A DNA stretch of 64,000 nt, taken from assembly GCA_965261475.1 (NCBI GenBank), contig OZ253454.1:744001-808000 (forward strand), read 5' to 3'. Shown one piece after another: positions 54,354-62,772 of the stretch. The stretch is from G965261475 sp965261475 [NCBI: bacterium] (GTDB lineage Bacteria > SAR324 > XYD2-FULL-50-16). A model generated the notes under the pieces. The model searched no databases. It worked only from the letters and a program-made list of their open reading frames with translations, and had not been told where the DNA came from. A program made the translations under genes and the position numbers. Position 1 is the stretch's first letter, and each line of letters begins with the position of its first letter.

Positions 54354-56240
54354 TTACTCACATATATCTTTTCGATAATTGTGTAGTGCCTTATGCAAAT
54401 AAGATTCTACTAAATTAGATGGAATATTTTTTAAAAAATATTTGTTTTCTGCTTGATAATTAAGTAAATTCTGAGAATCTGACAAAGAGCGAGTAATGTA
54501 TAACTTATCTTTTGCTCTAGTCATAGCTACATAAAGCACTCGTCTTTCTTCTTCTTCTTTTTCTGCATCCCCAATAGACCTGCTATGAGGGTACATATTA
54601 GCTTGAGCCTTGAATAAGTAACAAATAGAAGCCTCTAGTCCTTTAGCACTATGAACTGTAATCACACTAAGCTTATCTGTACTCTGATCTGTTTGGTCAG
54701 CATAAATAGGATTTAAGGCATAAGTTTCTAAAAAACTTTGCAAAGATAAATGTTTTTGAGATTTTTGCAACAACAATAGATCTTTTTTTCTCCACTCCCA
54801 ATTATCGTACTTCCAGCCAAGTAATTGCTCTAGCTGCGATGTCGCTGTTTTGATGCAATCTACGACATTCGTTAAATTTTCAGACACAGCTAAGATACTG
54901 TTTGCAATCTGGGTATTTTGAGGGAATTTAAGTTTTAGAAAATCAACAACTTCTTTTGTATTTTGTAGCAGAGATATTTGAGCATAGATTTTGTCTGCAG
55001 TTTTTTTTCCTATTTTTGGCCAAAGACATAAATACCTACGCCAAGCAAGGCTATCACTGCTAGAAACGCTTGATTGAATTAAACTAATAACATCTCTAAC
55101 ATGCGCCGAAGACATTAAATCAATGCCTCCTATAAAAACATAAGGAATCTTATTATCTACCAAAACTGACTCTAGCATCCTAGCAGTCCACGCCGTTCTT
55201 ACTAAAACCATCTGCTTACTCCAGGAGTTGTACTTTTGATAATTATGTTTTATTTTATCTACTACCCACCTTGCTTCGTCCCATTCTTTTTCGAAGGTAT
55301 GTATTTGTGGTTTAATACCAGCTCCTCTATGTGCCACTAATTTTTTATTATAAGACAGCTCAGACTCTGCTAACAACCAATTAGCCAAATCAAGTATTTC
55401 TTGCGTAGAGCGAAAATTTTCTTTGAGCTTTAAATTTTGTGCGGCAACAATCTTTTTATTAAAATGTTGCACATTACGAAAATCAGCTCCCCGAAACATA
55501 TAGATACTTTGAGCGTCATCTCCTACACAAAACAAAGAAGCCTCAGCCGATAAAGATTCTAAAATGCTCCATTGCACAGGATTAGTATCTTGCATCTCAT
55601 CTACCAAAAAATACTCATAATTTTTAAAAATGCTTGCTTTTAAACTAGTTTCATTCTTTAAATGACGCGAAAAAATATACAAAATATCGTCAAAATCTAG
55701 ATACTGCATTTGTATTTTTTGCTTTTGATAGTCTGCGTCAAGACTGATAATTGTTTTTCTAGTTTCTAAATCAAAATATTTAAATTTATCTAAATAACTT
55801 TGAATAGTAATGACAGAATTTTTAGCATAAGAAATAAGTTGCAGTAATTCGGAATTTTTGAGTGCTAAATCACAATCTTCTAGCTGCCTCAGATCCCTAA
55901 TAATTTGCAGTTGCTCTTCTTTGTCAATAATTCTATATTGATGAGCTGCAAAAAAAGTTTTATACTTGCGGATGTTTAAAATACAAAATTGATGAAAGGT
56001 TCCTACAAAAATAGAATTTGTATTTTCAGGTAACTGGTTAGACAAACGGTAAACAAGTTCGTTTGTCGCCCTCCTAGTAAAAGTCAGCACAGCTATCTTT
56101 TGGGGAAGAATTCCTTTTTCTATTAAGTAAACAACTCTATGAATAATTGTTCTTGTTTTGCCAGTTCCAGCACCAGCCAAAACCATATTATGTTGGCTTT
56201 GAGAAGTAACCGCTTGAGATTGTTCGCTATTTAAATGCAT
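54354..56240 (-). CDS. UvrD/Rep/PcrA-type SF1 DNA helicase
   Basis: A 628-residue 3'-5' DNA helicase. Motif I AGAGTGKTRT, Ia LTFTRRAT, II VDEMQDTNP, III GDDAQSIYMFRGAD, IV LKENFRSTQEI, V TVHSAKGLEA and VI LYVAMTRAKDKLY. It is shorter than UvrD (720) and lacks the C-terminal RNA-polymerase/MutL-interacting tail. Which of UvrD or Rep it represents cannot be settled. Its start is ten bases from the divergent gene at 56251. Confidence 0.9.
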   Translation of the reverse strand: MHLNSEQSQAVTSQSQHNMVLAGAGTGKTRTIIHRVVYLIEKGILPQKIAVLTFTRRATNELVYRLSNQLPENTNSIFVGTFHQFCILNIRKYKTFFAAHQYRIIDKEEQLQIIRDLRQLEDCDLALKNSELLQLISYAKNSVITIQSYLDKFKYFDLETRKTIISLDADYQKQKIQMQYLDFDDILYIFSRHLKNETSLKASIFKNYEYFLVDEMQDTNPVQWSILESLSAEASLFCVGDDAQSIYMFRGADFRNVQHFNKKIVAAQNLKLKENFRSTQEILDLANWLLAESELSYNKKLVAHRGAGIKPQIHTFEKEWDEARWVVDKIKHNYQKYNSWSKQMVLVRTAWTARMLESVLVDNKIPYVFIGGIDLMSSAHVRDVISLIQSSVSSSDSLAWRRYLCLWPKIGKKTADKIYAQISLLQNTKEVVDFLKLKFPQNTQIANSILAVSENLTNVVDCIKTATSQLEQLLGWKYDNWEWRKKDLLLLQKSQKHLSLQSFLETYALNPIYADQTDQSTDKLSVITVHSAKGLEASICYLFKAQANMYPHSRSIGDAEKEEEERRVLYVAMTRAKDKLYITRSLSDSQNLLNYQAENKYFLKNIPSNLVESYLHKALHNYRKDICE

Positions 56241-56250
56241 TGTTATAACT

Positions 56251-59064
56251 ATGAAAAAAAATATTATACTTCCTTTTTGTTTTTTCTTTTGTTTTTTTGC
56301 TCAAGTTTACGCTCAAACTTACTTATCAGAAATTAAACAATCCAAAAGATGGAAAAAGATACTTACTATAGATAGCTCAATAAACAATTTACTAGAGTTA
56401 AAAATCACTTTACCTAGTCAAAGAATTCCAGAGCATATCTACCAGCCTTCATTTTCAAAACTTATTGATAGTAGCTACAATAAACTAATAAAGATCAATA
56501 TTGTTTTTCCTAAAACTATTGCCATTAAGAAAGAAGATAAAATAAATTCGTATTTTCAGCAATTAAAAAAAGAAAATTCTTTAGCACTAGAAACTAAACT
56601 TGAGAAAATTGCTAGTAGCTCTAGTCTCAAAAACCAGCTCATAGCCTTGTGGCTAGCACAAATAAACTACCAAAAAAATAACTTGGCAAAATCTCAAATA
56701 TTTTTAAATTTTGCTTATCTCTCGGAGAATAACGAGATTGCTTTGCAAGCAGAATATCTGCAAGCTCTAATCTACTTCAAAACAAAAAAATACCAAAAAA
56801 TCAAACTACAAATCAAAAATTGGCAGCTTTCTTATAAAATTACTATTCCACAAAAATTTTATTTTCTAGAGCTGTTTGTTGCTATTAAAGAAGGTAAATA
56901 TAACCAAGTTTTACAAAAAATAAAAAAACTAGAAAAAACTAAATTCGCAGAGTTTGCCCTAATCAAAGCCTTACTCCACTACAAATTGCACCAGTATCAC
57001 AATGCTTATAAAAATTTACAAAAAATTAGATTCTCAAACTATCAAAAACCAGAGCAACAAGAAATCTACTATCTACAGCTTTGGGTATCATTCTTTGCTA
57101 AGTATAAAAAAGAATACCAAAGAGTCAAAAAGATTGTTACTAAAAACGCTAAGTATCAAAACAAGCAAGAGCTCGCATACTTGTTTTTAATAGAAAACAT
57201 ATTAAATAACAAACCTGTTTACAAAAAAATCAATGCCCTAGCATCGCCTTCTTTGCGTTTAGCAGGATTACTATTGCTAGCAGAACAAAATTTACTCACA
57301 AAATCGCAAAAGAATAATTTTTTTAAAAATGATATTTTTGTAAAAAATTCTCCATTGCTTTTTTATTACAACACACAAAAATCAGCCTACTTGGTAGAAA
57401 AACAAGCTTATTTTCAAGCACTAGACTATCTCTTTGCTGCTCAATATCAAGCGGAACTCTACCCTCTACAATTTGATAAAGAAAAACTTGCAAAACTCAA
57501 CCTAGCTATAGGAATAACCTATTTACTACAAAATAATACCAAAAAAGCAGAGGAAGTTTTTACTAATTGGAAAACAACCAATAGGTATTTTGCATTAGTT
57601 AATTATTACCTTGCATATATCTATTATAAGCAAATCAACCCTCAAAGAATGCTCCAACTAGTACAGCGGACAACCCCGCAAAAAACGCTTGCTACAGAAT
57701 TACTTTTTTTTCGAGCTTGGGCTAACTATCGTCTAGGAAAGAAAAAAATAGCTATGCAAATATTACAAAAAAATAATAAAAATTTAGTAAAATCTTTATT
57801 GTACGGAATTTACTTTCAAAAAAAAGACTTTCAAAAAATTATCCAATCCTACAATCCAAAGGCAAAAACCGCCTATAATGTAGATAAATTTTATATTCTT
57901 TCGCTCTTAAAAGAGCAAAAACCACTGCTAGCTCTAGCATATCTAGAAAAAAACAACAAGCAAGTAAACCCTCTTTATTATCAGCTATATTTAGAAGTAT
58001 TGCTAGCAAACGAGTTGTACCAAAAAATGCTAACCTGGAGCTCAAAAAATATCAAAGAGCATCAAAAATCTTTTGTTTTTACTACCTATCTAGCACAAGC
58101 ATTTTTTTTACTTAAAGATTATAACAAAAGTTTACAATACCTTGAAACCTCTCAGATTTTAAACGCTCAGTTACCAAACATTAACTATAACAATCTGCTC
58201 AACATTGTATTTTTAAAAACAAACCTTGTAGCAGAAATAAAATTGTTACAAAAAGCAAAAAACAATACTCATAGACTGTTTCAAAAAAACTTATTGCTAG
58301 CAAGCAAGTTAGCAGAAAATTTACAGCAAAAAACAGAGCTACAGCTCTACAGAGACTATTTAAAACAAAACTCCTACAAAAAAGTCACTATACAGCTGCT
58401 AATCCAAAGAAACTTGTATTTACAATCCTATTTTGAGTTGTGCTTAAAATACGGAGAGTATGCCTTTCAAGGAGAAAGCGAAAAAGAAAAGCAAGATAGA
58501 CAAATCCTTAATAGCTATTGCGCACAAAATGCTCAAATAGCATACCCTATAGAGTTAGCCTACAATGAAAGAAAAAATAAGCAATACAGAGAGCATAGCT
58601 GGAGGTTGATTGAGCTGCTAGCGTCAAAAAAAGAAAGAAAGATTCTCAGCAACAAACTCAATCTACTAGAAAAGCAATATTATTTTATCTATTTTGCCAA
58701 AGAAGCCCTACTCAAAGAAAACCCCAGCCTAGCCCTCGCTACCCTCAAAAAAGCCAGCAACGATGTTTTTTTTAGCGAAAACGAAAAACAAATTTATCTC
58801 CTCAAAGCAAATGTTTACCTCATACAAAATAAAAAAAAACAAGCTATCAATCATTTGATAAAACTACTTTATGCTTCACAAAACCAAGAAACGCAAGTTA
58901 TACTCATCTTTAAAATACTACCACTACTGCTAGCAGAAAACTGGCATCAAGATGCTAAGCAAATTTTATCACAAATAAATAAAGACCAGCTTCCAGCGCA
59001 GCTACAAAAACAATACCTGCAAATCGTAGCAAAAATATTATTAGCAGAAAATACCAAGCAGTAA
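56251..59064 (+). CDS. Large secreted TPR/helical-repeat protein, unknown
   Basis: A 937-residue protein with a signal peptide (MKKN, hydrophobic core, cut near VYA/QTY) and then almost wholly alpha-helical repeats rich in Lys, Gln, Leu and Tyr. TPR-like units are visible, e.g. ALIKALLHYKLHQYHNAYKNLQKI, KLNLAIGITYLLQNNTKKAEEVFTNW, YYLAYIYYKQINPQRM and YLAQAFFLLKDYNKSLQYLE. No catalytic domain is recognised. A periplasmic scaffold is inferred, perhaps for envelope assembly. A terminator follows. Confidence 0.75.
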   Translation: MKKNIILPFCFFFCFFAQVYAQTYLSEIKQSKRWKKILTIDSSINNLLELKITLPSQRIPEHIYQPSFSKLIDSSYNKLIKINIVFPKTIAIKKEDKINSYFQQLKKENSLALETKLEKIASSSSLKNQLIALWLAQINYQKNNLAKSQIFLNFAYLSENNEIALQAEYLQALIYFKTKKYQKIKLQIKNWQLSYKITIPQKFYFLELFVAIKEGKYNQVLQKIKKLEKTKFAEFALIKALLHYKLHQYHNAYKNLQKIRFSNYQKPEQQEIYYLQLWVSFFAKYKKEYQRVKKIVTKNAKYQNKQELAYLFLIENILNNKPVYKKINALASPSLRLAGLLLLAEQNLLTKSQKNNFFKNDIFVKNSPLLFYYNTQKSAYLVEKQAYFQALDYLFAAQYQAELYPLQFDKEKLAKLNLAIGITYLLQNNTKKAEEVFTNWKTTNRYFALVNYYLAYIYYKQINPQRMLQLVQRTTPQKTLATELLFFRAWANYRLGKKKIAMQILQKNNKNLVKSLLYGIYFQKKDFQKIIQSYNPKAKTAYNVDKFYILSLLKEQKPLLALAYLEKNNKQVNPLYYQLYLEVLLANELYQKMLTWSSKNIKEHQKSFVFTTYLAQAFFLLKDYNKSLQYLETSQILNAQLPNINYNNLLNIVFLKTNLVAEIKLLQKAKNNTHRLFQKNLLLASKLAENLQQKTELQLYRDYLKQNSYKKVTIQLLIQRNLYLQSYFELCLKYGEYAFQGESEKEKQDRQILNSYCAQNAQIAYPIELAYNERKNKQYREHSWRLIELLASKKERKILSNKLNLLEKQYYFIYFAKEALLKENPSLALATLKKASNDVFFSENEKQIYLLKANVYLIQNKKKQAINHLIKLLYASQNQETQVILIFKILPLLLAENWHQDAKQILSQINKDQLPAQLQKQYLQIVAKILLAENTKQ

Positions 59065-59090
59065 CCAATACTAGAATTTTATATTTTACC

Positions 59091-59119
59091 AAACTCTACT
59101 AGCTACGCAGAGTTTTTTT
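59091..59119 (+). terminator. Rho-independent terminator after the helical-repeat protein gene
   Basis: AAACTCT (59091-59097) pairs with AGAGTTT (59109-59115) around an 11-base loop, followed by a T run. It lies 27 bases after the stop codon. Confidence 0.55.
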
Positions 59120-59245
59120 ATAATAAAAATCAACGATGCAATCAAAAGAAAAGTAGATAATAGAAAAATAGCTTTCTATAGCGTGCTTGTTAGTGTAGTT
59201 TCTTTGTAAACATAAACTATAAAAATACCAATCTATTATAAAAAT

Positions 59246-61120
59246 ATGAAAGCAATTAAGATTTTAGCTATTTTTTTCATAACAATTTTATTCCTATCTT
59301 GCGGTGATGGCGATGCTATTGATAGTAGTAGTGATAGTGATGGTAGCGGTAATAATAACCCACCAGATAACTTGGTAGTTGAAGTAGCTTGGACGCAGGA
59401 TACTAGCTCTGCGGCTTGGTCTTCTAGAGAGGATCATACCTTCGTATTTTTTGATGACAAACTCTGGGTGCTAGGTGGTAGTGGTAATAACTACAAAAAC
59501 GATGTCTGGTTTAGCGTAGATGGAGCAACTTGGATACAAGCGACTAGCTCTGCTGATTGGTCTGCTCGCAGTGGGCATAGCTCTGTAGTTGATGATGACA
59601 AGATCTGGGTGCTAGGTGGTAGTGAAAAAAACGATGTCTGGTTCAGCGAAGATGGAGCAACTTGGACACAAGCGACTAGCTCTGCTGATTGGTCTGCTCG
59701 CAGTGGACATAGCTCTGTAGTTGATGATGATGACAAGATCTGGGTGCTAGGTGGTAGTGGTAATAACTACAAAAACGATGTCTGGTTTAGCGCAAACGGT
59801 ATAACTTGGATGCAGGCGACTAGCGATGCGGCTTGGTCTGCTCGCCGTGATCATAGCTCCGTAGTTTATAATGACAAGATCTGGGTGCTAGGTGGCTATG
59901 ATGGTAGCAGAAAAAACGATGTCTGGTTTAGCGCAAACGGTATAACTTGGATGCAGGCGACTAGCGATGCTGCTTGGTCTGCTAACGATAAGTATAGCTC
60001 CGTAGTTTTTGATAACAAGATCTGGATGCTAGGTGGTAATGATGGTATTTTTGACGACAAAATCGATATCTGGCACAGCGCAGACGGTATAACTTGGATG
60101 CTAGCGACTAGGGGCGCTGATTGGTCTGCTCGCTATGGGCATAGCTCTGTAGTTGATGATGATAACAAGATCTGGGTGCTAGGTGGTAGAGAGGTTCTCA
60201 AATACAAAAACGATGTCTGGCACAGCGCAGACGGAGAAACTTGGACCCAGGCGACTAGGGGTGCTGCTTGGTCTGCTCGCTATGGACATAGCTCTGTAGT
60301 TGATGATGACAAGATCTGGGTGCTAGGTGGCAATAGTGATATTTTTAGCAACAAAAACGATGTCTGGCACAGCACAGACGGAGCAACTTGGATGCAGGCG
60401 ACTAGGGGTGCAGCTTGGTCTGCTCGCAGTGGACATAGCTCTGTAGTTGATGATGACAAGATCTGGGTGCTGGGTGGTAGAGAGGTTCTCAAATACAAAA
60501 ACGATGTCTACTTTAGCGCAGACGAAGCAACTTGGATGCTAGCGACTAGCGATGCGGCTTGGTCTGCTCGCAGTGGACATAGCTCCGTAGTTTTTGATAA
60601 CAAGATCTGGGTAATAGGTGGCTATGATGGTAGCAGAAAAAACGATGTCTGGTATAGCGCAAACGGGGCAACTTGGACGCGAGCGACTGACTCTACGACT
60701 AGCGATGCGGTTTGGTCTGCTCGCGATGGGCATAGCTCCGTAGTTCATAATGGCAAGATCTGGGTGCTAGGTGGTTATGATGTTGATTTTAACACCAAAA
60801 ACGATGTCTGGTTCAGCGCAGACGGAGAAGATTGGACGCGAGCGACTGACTCTGCGGCTTGGTCTGCTAGGCGCAGACATAGCTCCGTAGTTTATAAAAA
60901 CAAGCTCTGGGTGCTAGGCGGCAGTGATAATCAAGGAAACAAAAACGATGTCTGGTTCAGCGCAGACGGAGTAACTTGGACTCAAGCAATTAGCTCTACT
61001 ACTTGGTCTGCTCGCTATGGGCATAGCTCCGTAGTTTATAATGACAAGATCTGGGTGCTAGGTGGTAATGATGCTGGCTACAGAAACGATGTCTGGTATT
61101 TAGATAGTGTGATTAAATAA
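59246..61120 (+). CDS. Lipoprotein with twelve Kelch-like repeats
   Basis: A 624-residue lipoprotein: lipobox LFLSC with C19, an Asp/Ser/Gly linker (about 20-45), then twelve repeats of about 45-50 residues. Each has the pattern W-QAT-S-AAWSAR-GHSSVV-DDKIWVLGG---KNDVWFSADGATW. Kelch-type repeats form beta-propeller blades, so one or two propellers on the outer membrane surface are likely. Repeats are very alike at DNA level and richer in GC than neighbours, a sign of repeat turnover or acquisition. Function unknown. Confidence 0.85.
   Translation: MKAIKILAIFFITILFLSCGDGDAIDSSSDSDGSGNNNPPDNLVVEVAWTQDTSSAAWSSREDHTFVFFDDKLWVLGGSGNNYKNDVWFSVDGATWIQATSSADWSARSGHSSVVDDDKIWVLGGSEKNDVWFSEDGATWTQATSSADWSARSGHSSVVDDDDKIWVLGGSGNNYKNDVWFSANGITWMQATSDAAWSARRDHSSVVYNDKIWVLGGYDGSRKNDVWFSANGITWMQATSDAAWSANDKYSSVVFDNKIWMLGGNDGIFDDKIDIWHSADGITWMLATRGADWSARYGHSSVVDDDNKIWVLGGREVLKYKNDVWHSADGETWTQATRGAAWSARYGHSSVVDDDKIWVLGGNSDIFSNKNDVWHSTDGATWMQATRGAAWSARSGHSSVVDDDKIWVLGGREVLKYKNDVYFSADEATWMLATSDAAWSARSGHSSVVFDNKIWVIGGYDGSRKNDVWYSANGATWTRATDSTTSDAVWSARDGHSSVVHNGKIWVLGGYDVDFNTKNDVWFSADGEDWTRATDSAAWSARRRHSSVVYKNKLWVLGGSDNQGNKNDVWFSADGVTWTQAISSTTWSARYGHSSVVYNDKIWVLGGNDAGYRNDVWYLDSVIK
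59385..61105 (+). repeat. Coding tandem repeats of about 150 bases
   Basis: Twelve copies of a repeat coding one Kelch-like blade, including GGTCTGCTCGC, CATAGCTC, GTAGTT, AAGATCTGGGTGCTAGGTGG and AAAAACGATGTCTGG. Neighbouring copies are near identical, so copy number could change by recombination. Confidence 0.85.
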
Positions 61121-61267
61121 ACCTGTAGATTGATTCTCTTTTTCTAAATGTCCGCTCCGCTAGCAGCGAGAATTTTGATAAACGATAGCTCAGCCAAGTA
61201 AAACACAAGAGCTGTACTACAGCAAAACAACAAAACGAACTAGGACAATTATTTTAAATTTTAATAC

Positions 61268-62638
61268 TCACTTGCCAATACAAAAATTGCTAAAAATATT
61301 CTCTAACAGCTCTTCGGTAGTAGTTTCTCCCACAATCACCCCTAATTCGTGCAAAGCTTGCTCTAGCTCAAAACAAATAATTTCTTCTGTCTTTCCTGCG
61401 TTTATGCTACGCAGAGCTATTTTGAGACACTCCTGCGCCCTAGCTGCTGCATTTTTCTGTCTTTGGTTTGCTAAAAATACAGCTTCCTTAACAACCTCTC
61501 TGCCTTGAAAATAAAGGGAAAAAATTTTTTGCTCTAGTTGTTCAATGCTAGTTGCTTGCAAAGCAGAAATAAAAAGATAATGATTTTTTTTAATCTTTGG
61601 CGGGATTTTCGTTGCAGGAATTACTCTTAAATCTGCTTTGTTAAACACAAATAAAATCAGGCTATTTTGAGGTAATTTGTGCCAAGCTATCTCATAATTA
61701 GGGTTGCTAGCATCTAGTACCCAGAGAATAATATCTGCCTTTTTGCCAGTCTCCCAGCTCCTCAAAATACCTTCTTTTTCTACTATAGAATCTGTAGAGC
61801 GAATACCGGCTGTATCGCTAAAATAAAAAGAAACCTCGTTAATCAAAACACTCTCTGCAATAACATCTCTAGTTGTGCCTGCTACAGAGGTTACTATAGA
61901 GCGAGCCTCCCTCATAATACCGTTCATAATGCTACTTTTGCCAACATTAGAATAGCCCATCAAGGCGACCTTGATGCCCTCTTGCAACTTTATGCCCCGC
62001 TCTGCATTCAGCAAAAACTCTTGTATCTGCGAAACTACTTCTTGTAATTCTTGGCGTATTTTTTGTAAATTAGTAAAAAAAATCTGCTCTTCTATAAAAT
62101 CTATTTGCGCATTCAGCAAAGACAAAGCCCAAGTAATTTTTTCTTTAAAAAAAATAATTTTTTGATAAAGTTTGCCTTGTAAGTGCTCTATGCCTAGCTC
62201 CAGACTAAATAAATTTTTAGCGTCAATAATTTGCCCGATAGCCTCTGCTCTAGTTAAATCTATTCTGCCATTTAAAAAAGCTCTTTTAGTAAACTCTCCT
62301 GCTAGCGCCATCCTCAAGCCATTTTGTAAAAAAATTGCTAGCAATCTATTACAAACAGCAAAACCTCCGTGGGAGTGAATCTCTACTACATCCTCCCTAG
62401 TATAACTTCTTGGAGCTTTCATCACCAATAGCAAGACTTCGTCTATTTTCTTTGTTTTATTTTCTATCCAACCGTGATAGACCCTGTGAGACTCAAAATC
62501 TTTGATTGTTTTTTGCTGAGTAGTACGAAAAAATTGACGAGCTTGCAAAATAGCATTGTTACCACTAATTCTAATAATATTGACGCTTGCTCTACCTGTG
62601 GCTGTAGCTAATCCTACAATGGTATCCTCAAAACTCAT
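61268..62638 (-). CDS. mnmE: tRNA modification GTPase MnmE
   Basis: Works with MnmG to modify U34 of several tRNAs. In 456 residues: N-terminal folate-binding domain, helical domain, GTPase domain with GYSNVGKSSIMN, SDTAGIRST and FNKADL, and the C-terminal CIGK. The folate-binding region retains ISGxNA. It lies between the Kelch gene (convergent) and the E2 gene (same strand, upstream). Confidence 0.95.
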   Translation of the reverse strand: MSFEDTIVGLATATGRASVNIIRISGNNAILQARQFFRTTQQKTIKDFESHRVYHGWIENKTKKIDEVLLLVMKAPRSYTREDVVEIHSHGGFAVCNRLLAIFLQNGLRMALAGEFTKRAFLNGRIDLTRAEAIGQIIDAKNLFSLELGIEHLQGKLYQKIIFFKEKITWALSLLNAQIDFIEEQIFFTNLQKIRQELQEVVSQIQEFLLNAERGIKLQEGIKVALMGYSNVGKSSIMNGIMREARSIVTSVAGTTRDVIAESVLINEVSFYFSDTAGIRSTDSIVEKEGILRSWETGKKADIILWVLDASNPNYEIAWHKLPQNSLILFVFNKADLRVIPATKIPPKIKKNHYLFISALQATSIEQLEQKIFSLYFQGREVVKEAVFLANQRQKNAAARAQECLKIALRSINAGKTEEIICFELEQALHELGVIVGETTTEELLENIFSNFCIGK

Positions 62639-62772
62639 AGATAAAACATCTATTCAATTAACAAAGCAGTTTTACTAAAGCTAGCGCTAAAAGGCTCATA
62701 AAAACATCTATAGCACAAACTATTTTTATAAAGAGCTATTGATAAGATAAAATGGAAATAAATTTTTTAGTG

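Noticed and set aside
59491-60748. Open frames on the minus strand across the Kelch-repeat gene
   Set aside because: They mirror the repeated codons of the sense gene, have no start context and would give low-complexity Ser-rich peptides.
61150-61185. Terminator after the Kelch gene
   Set aside because: The possible CGCT/AGCG stem is only four bases with a poor T tract.
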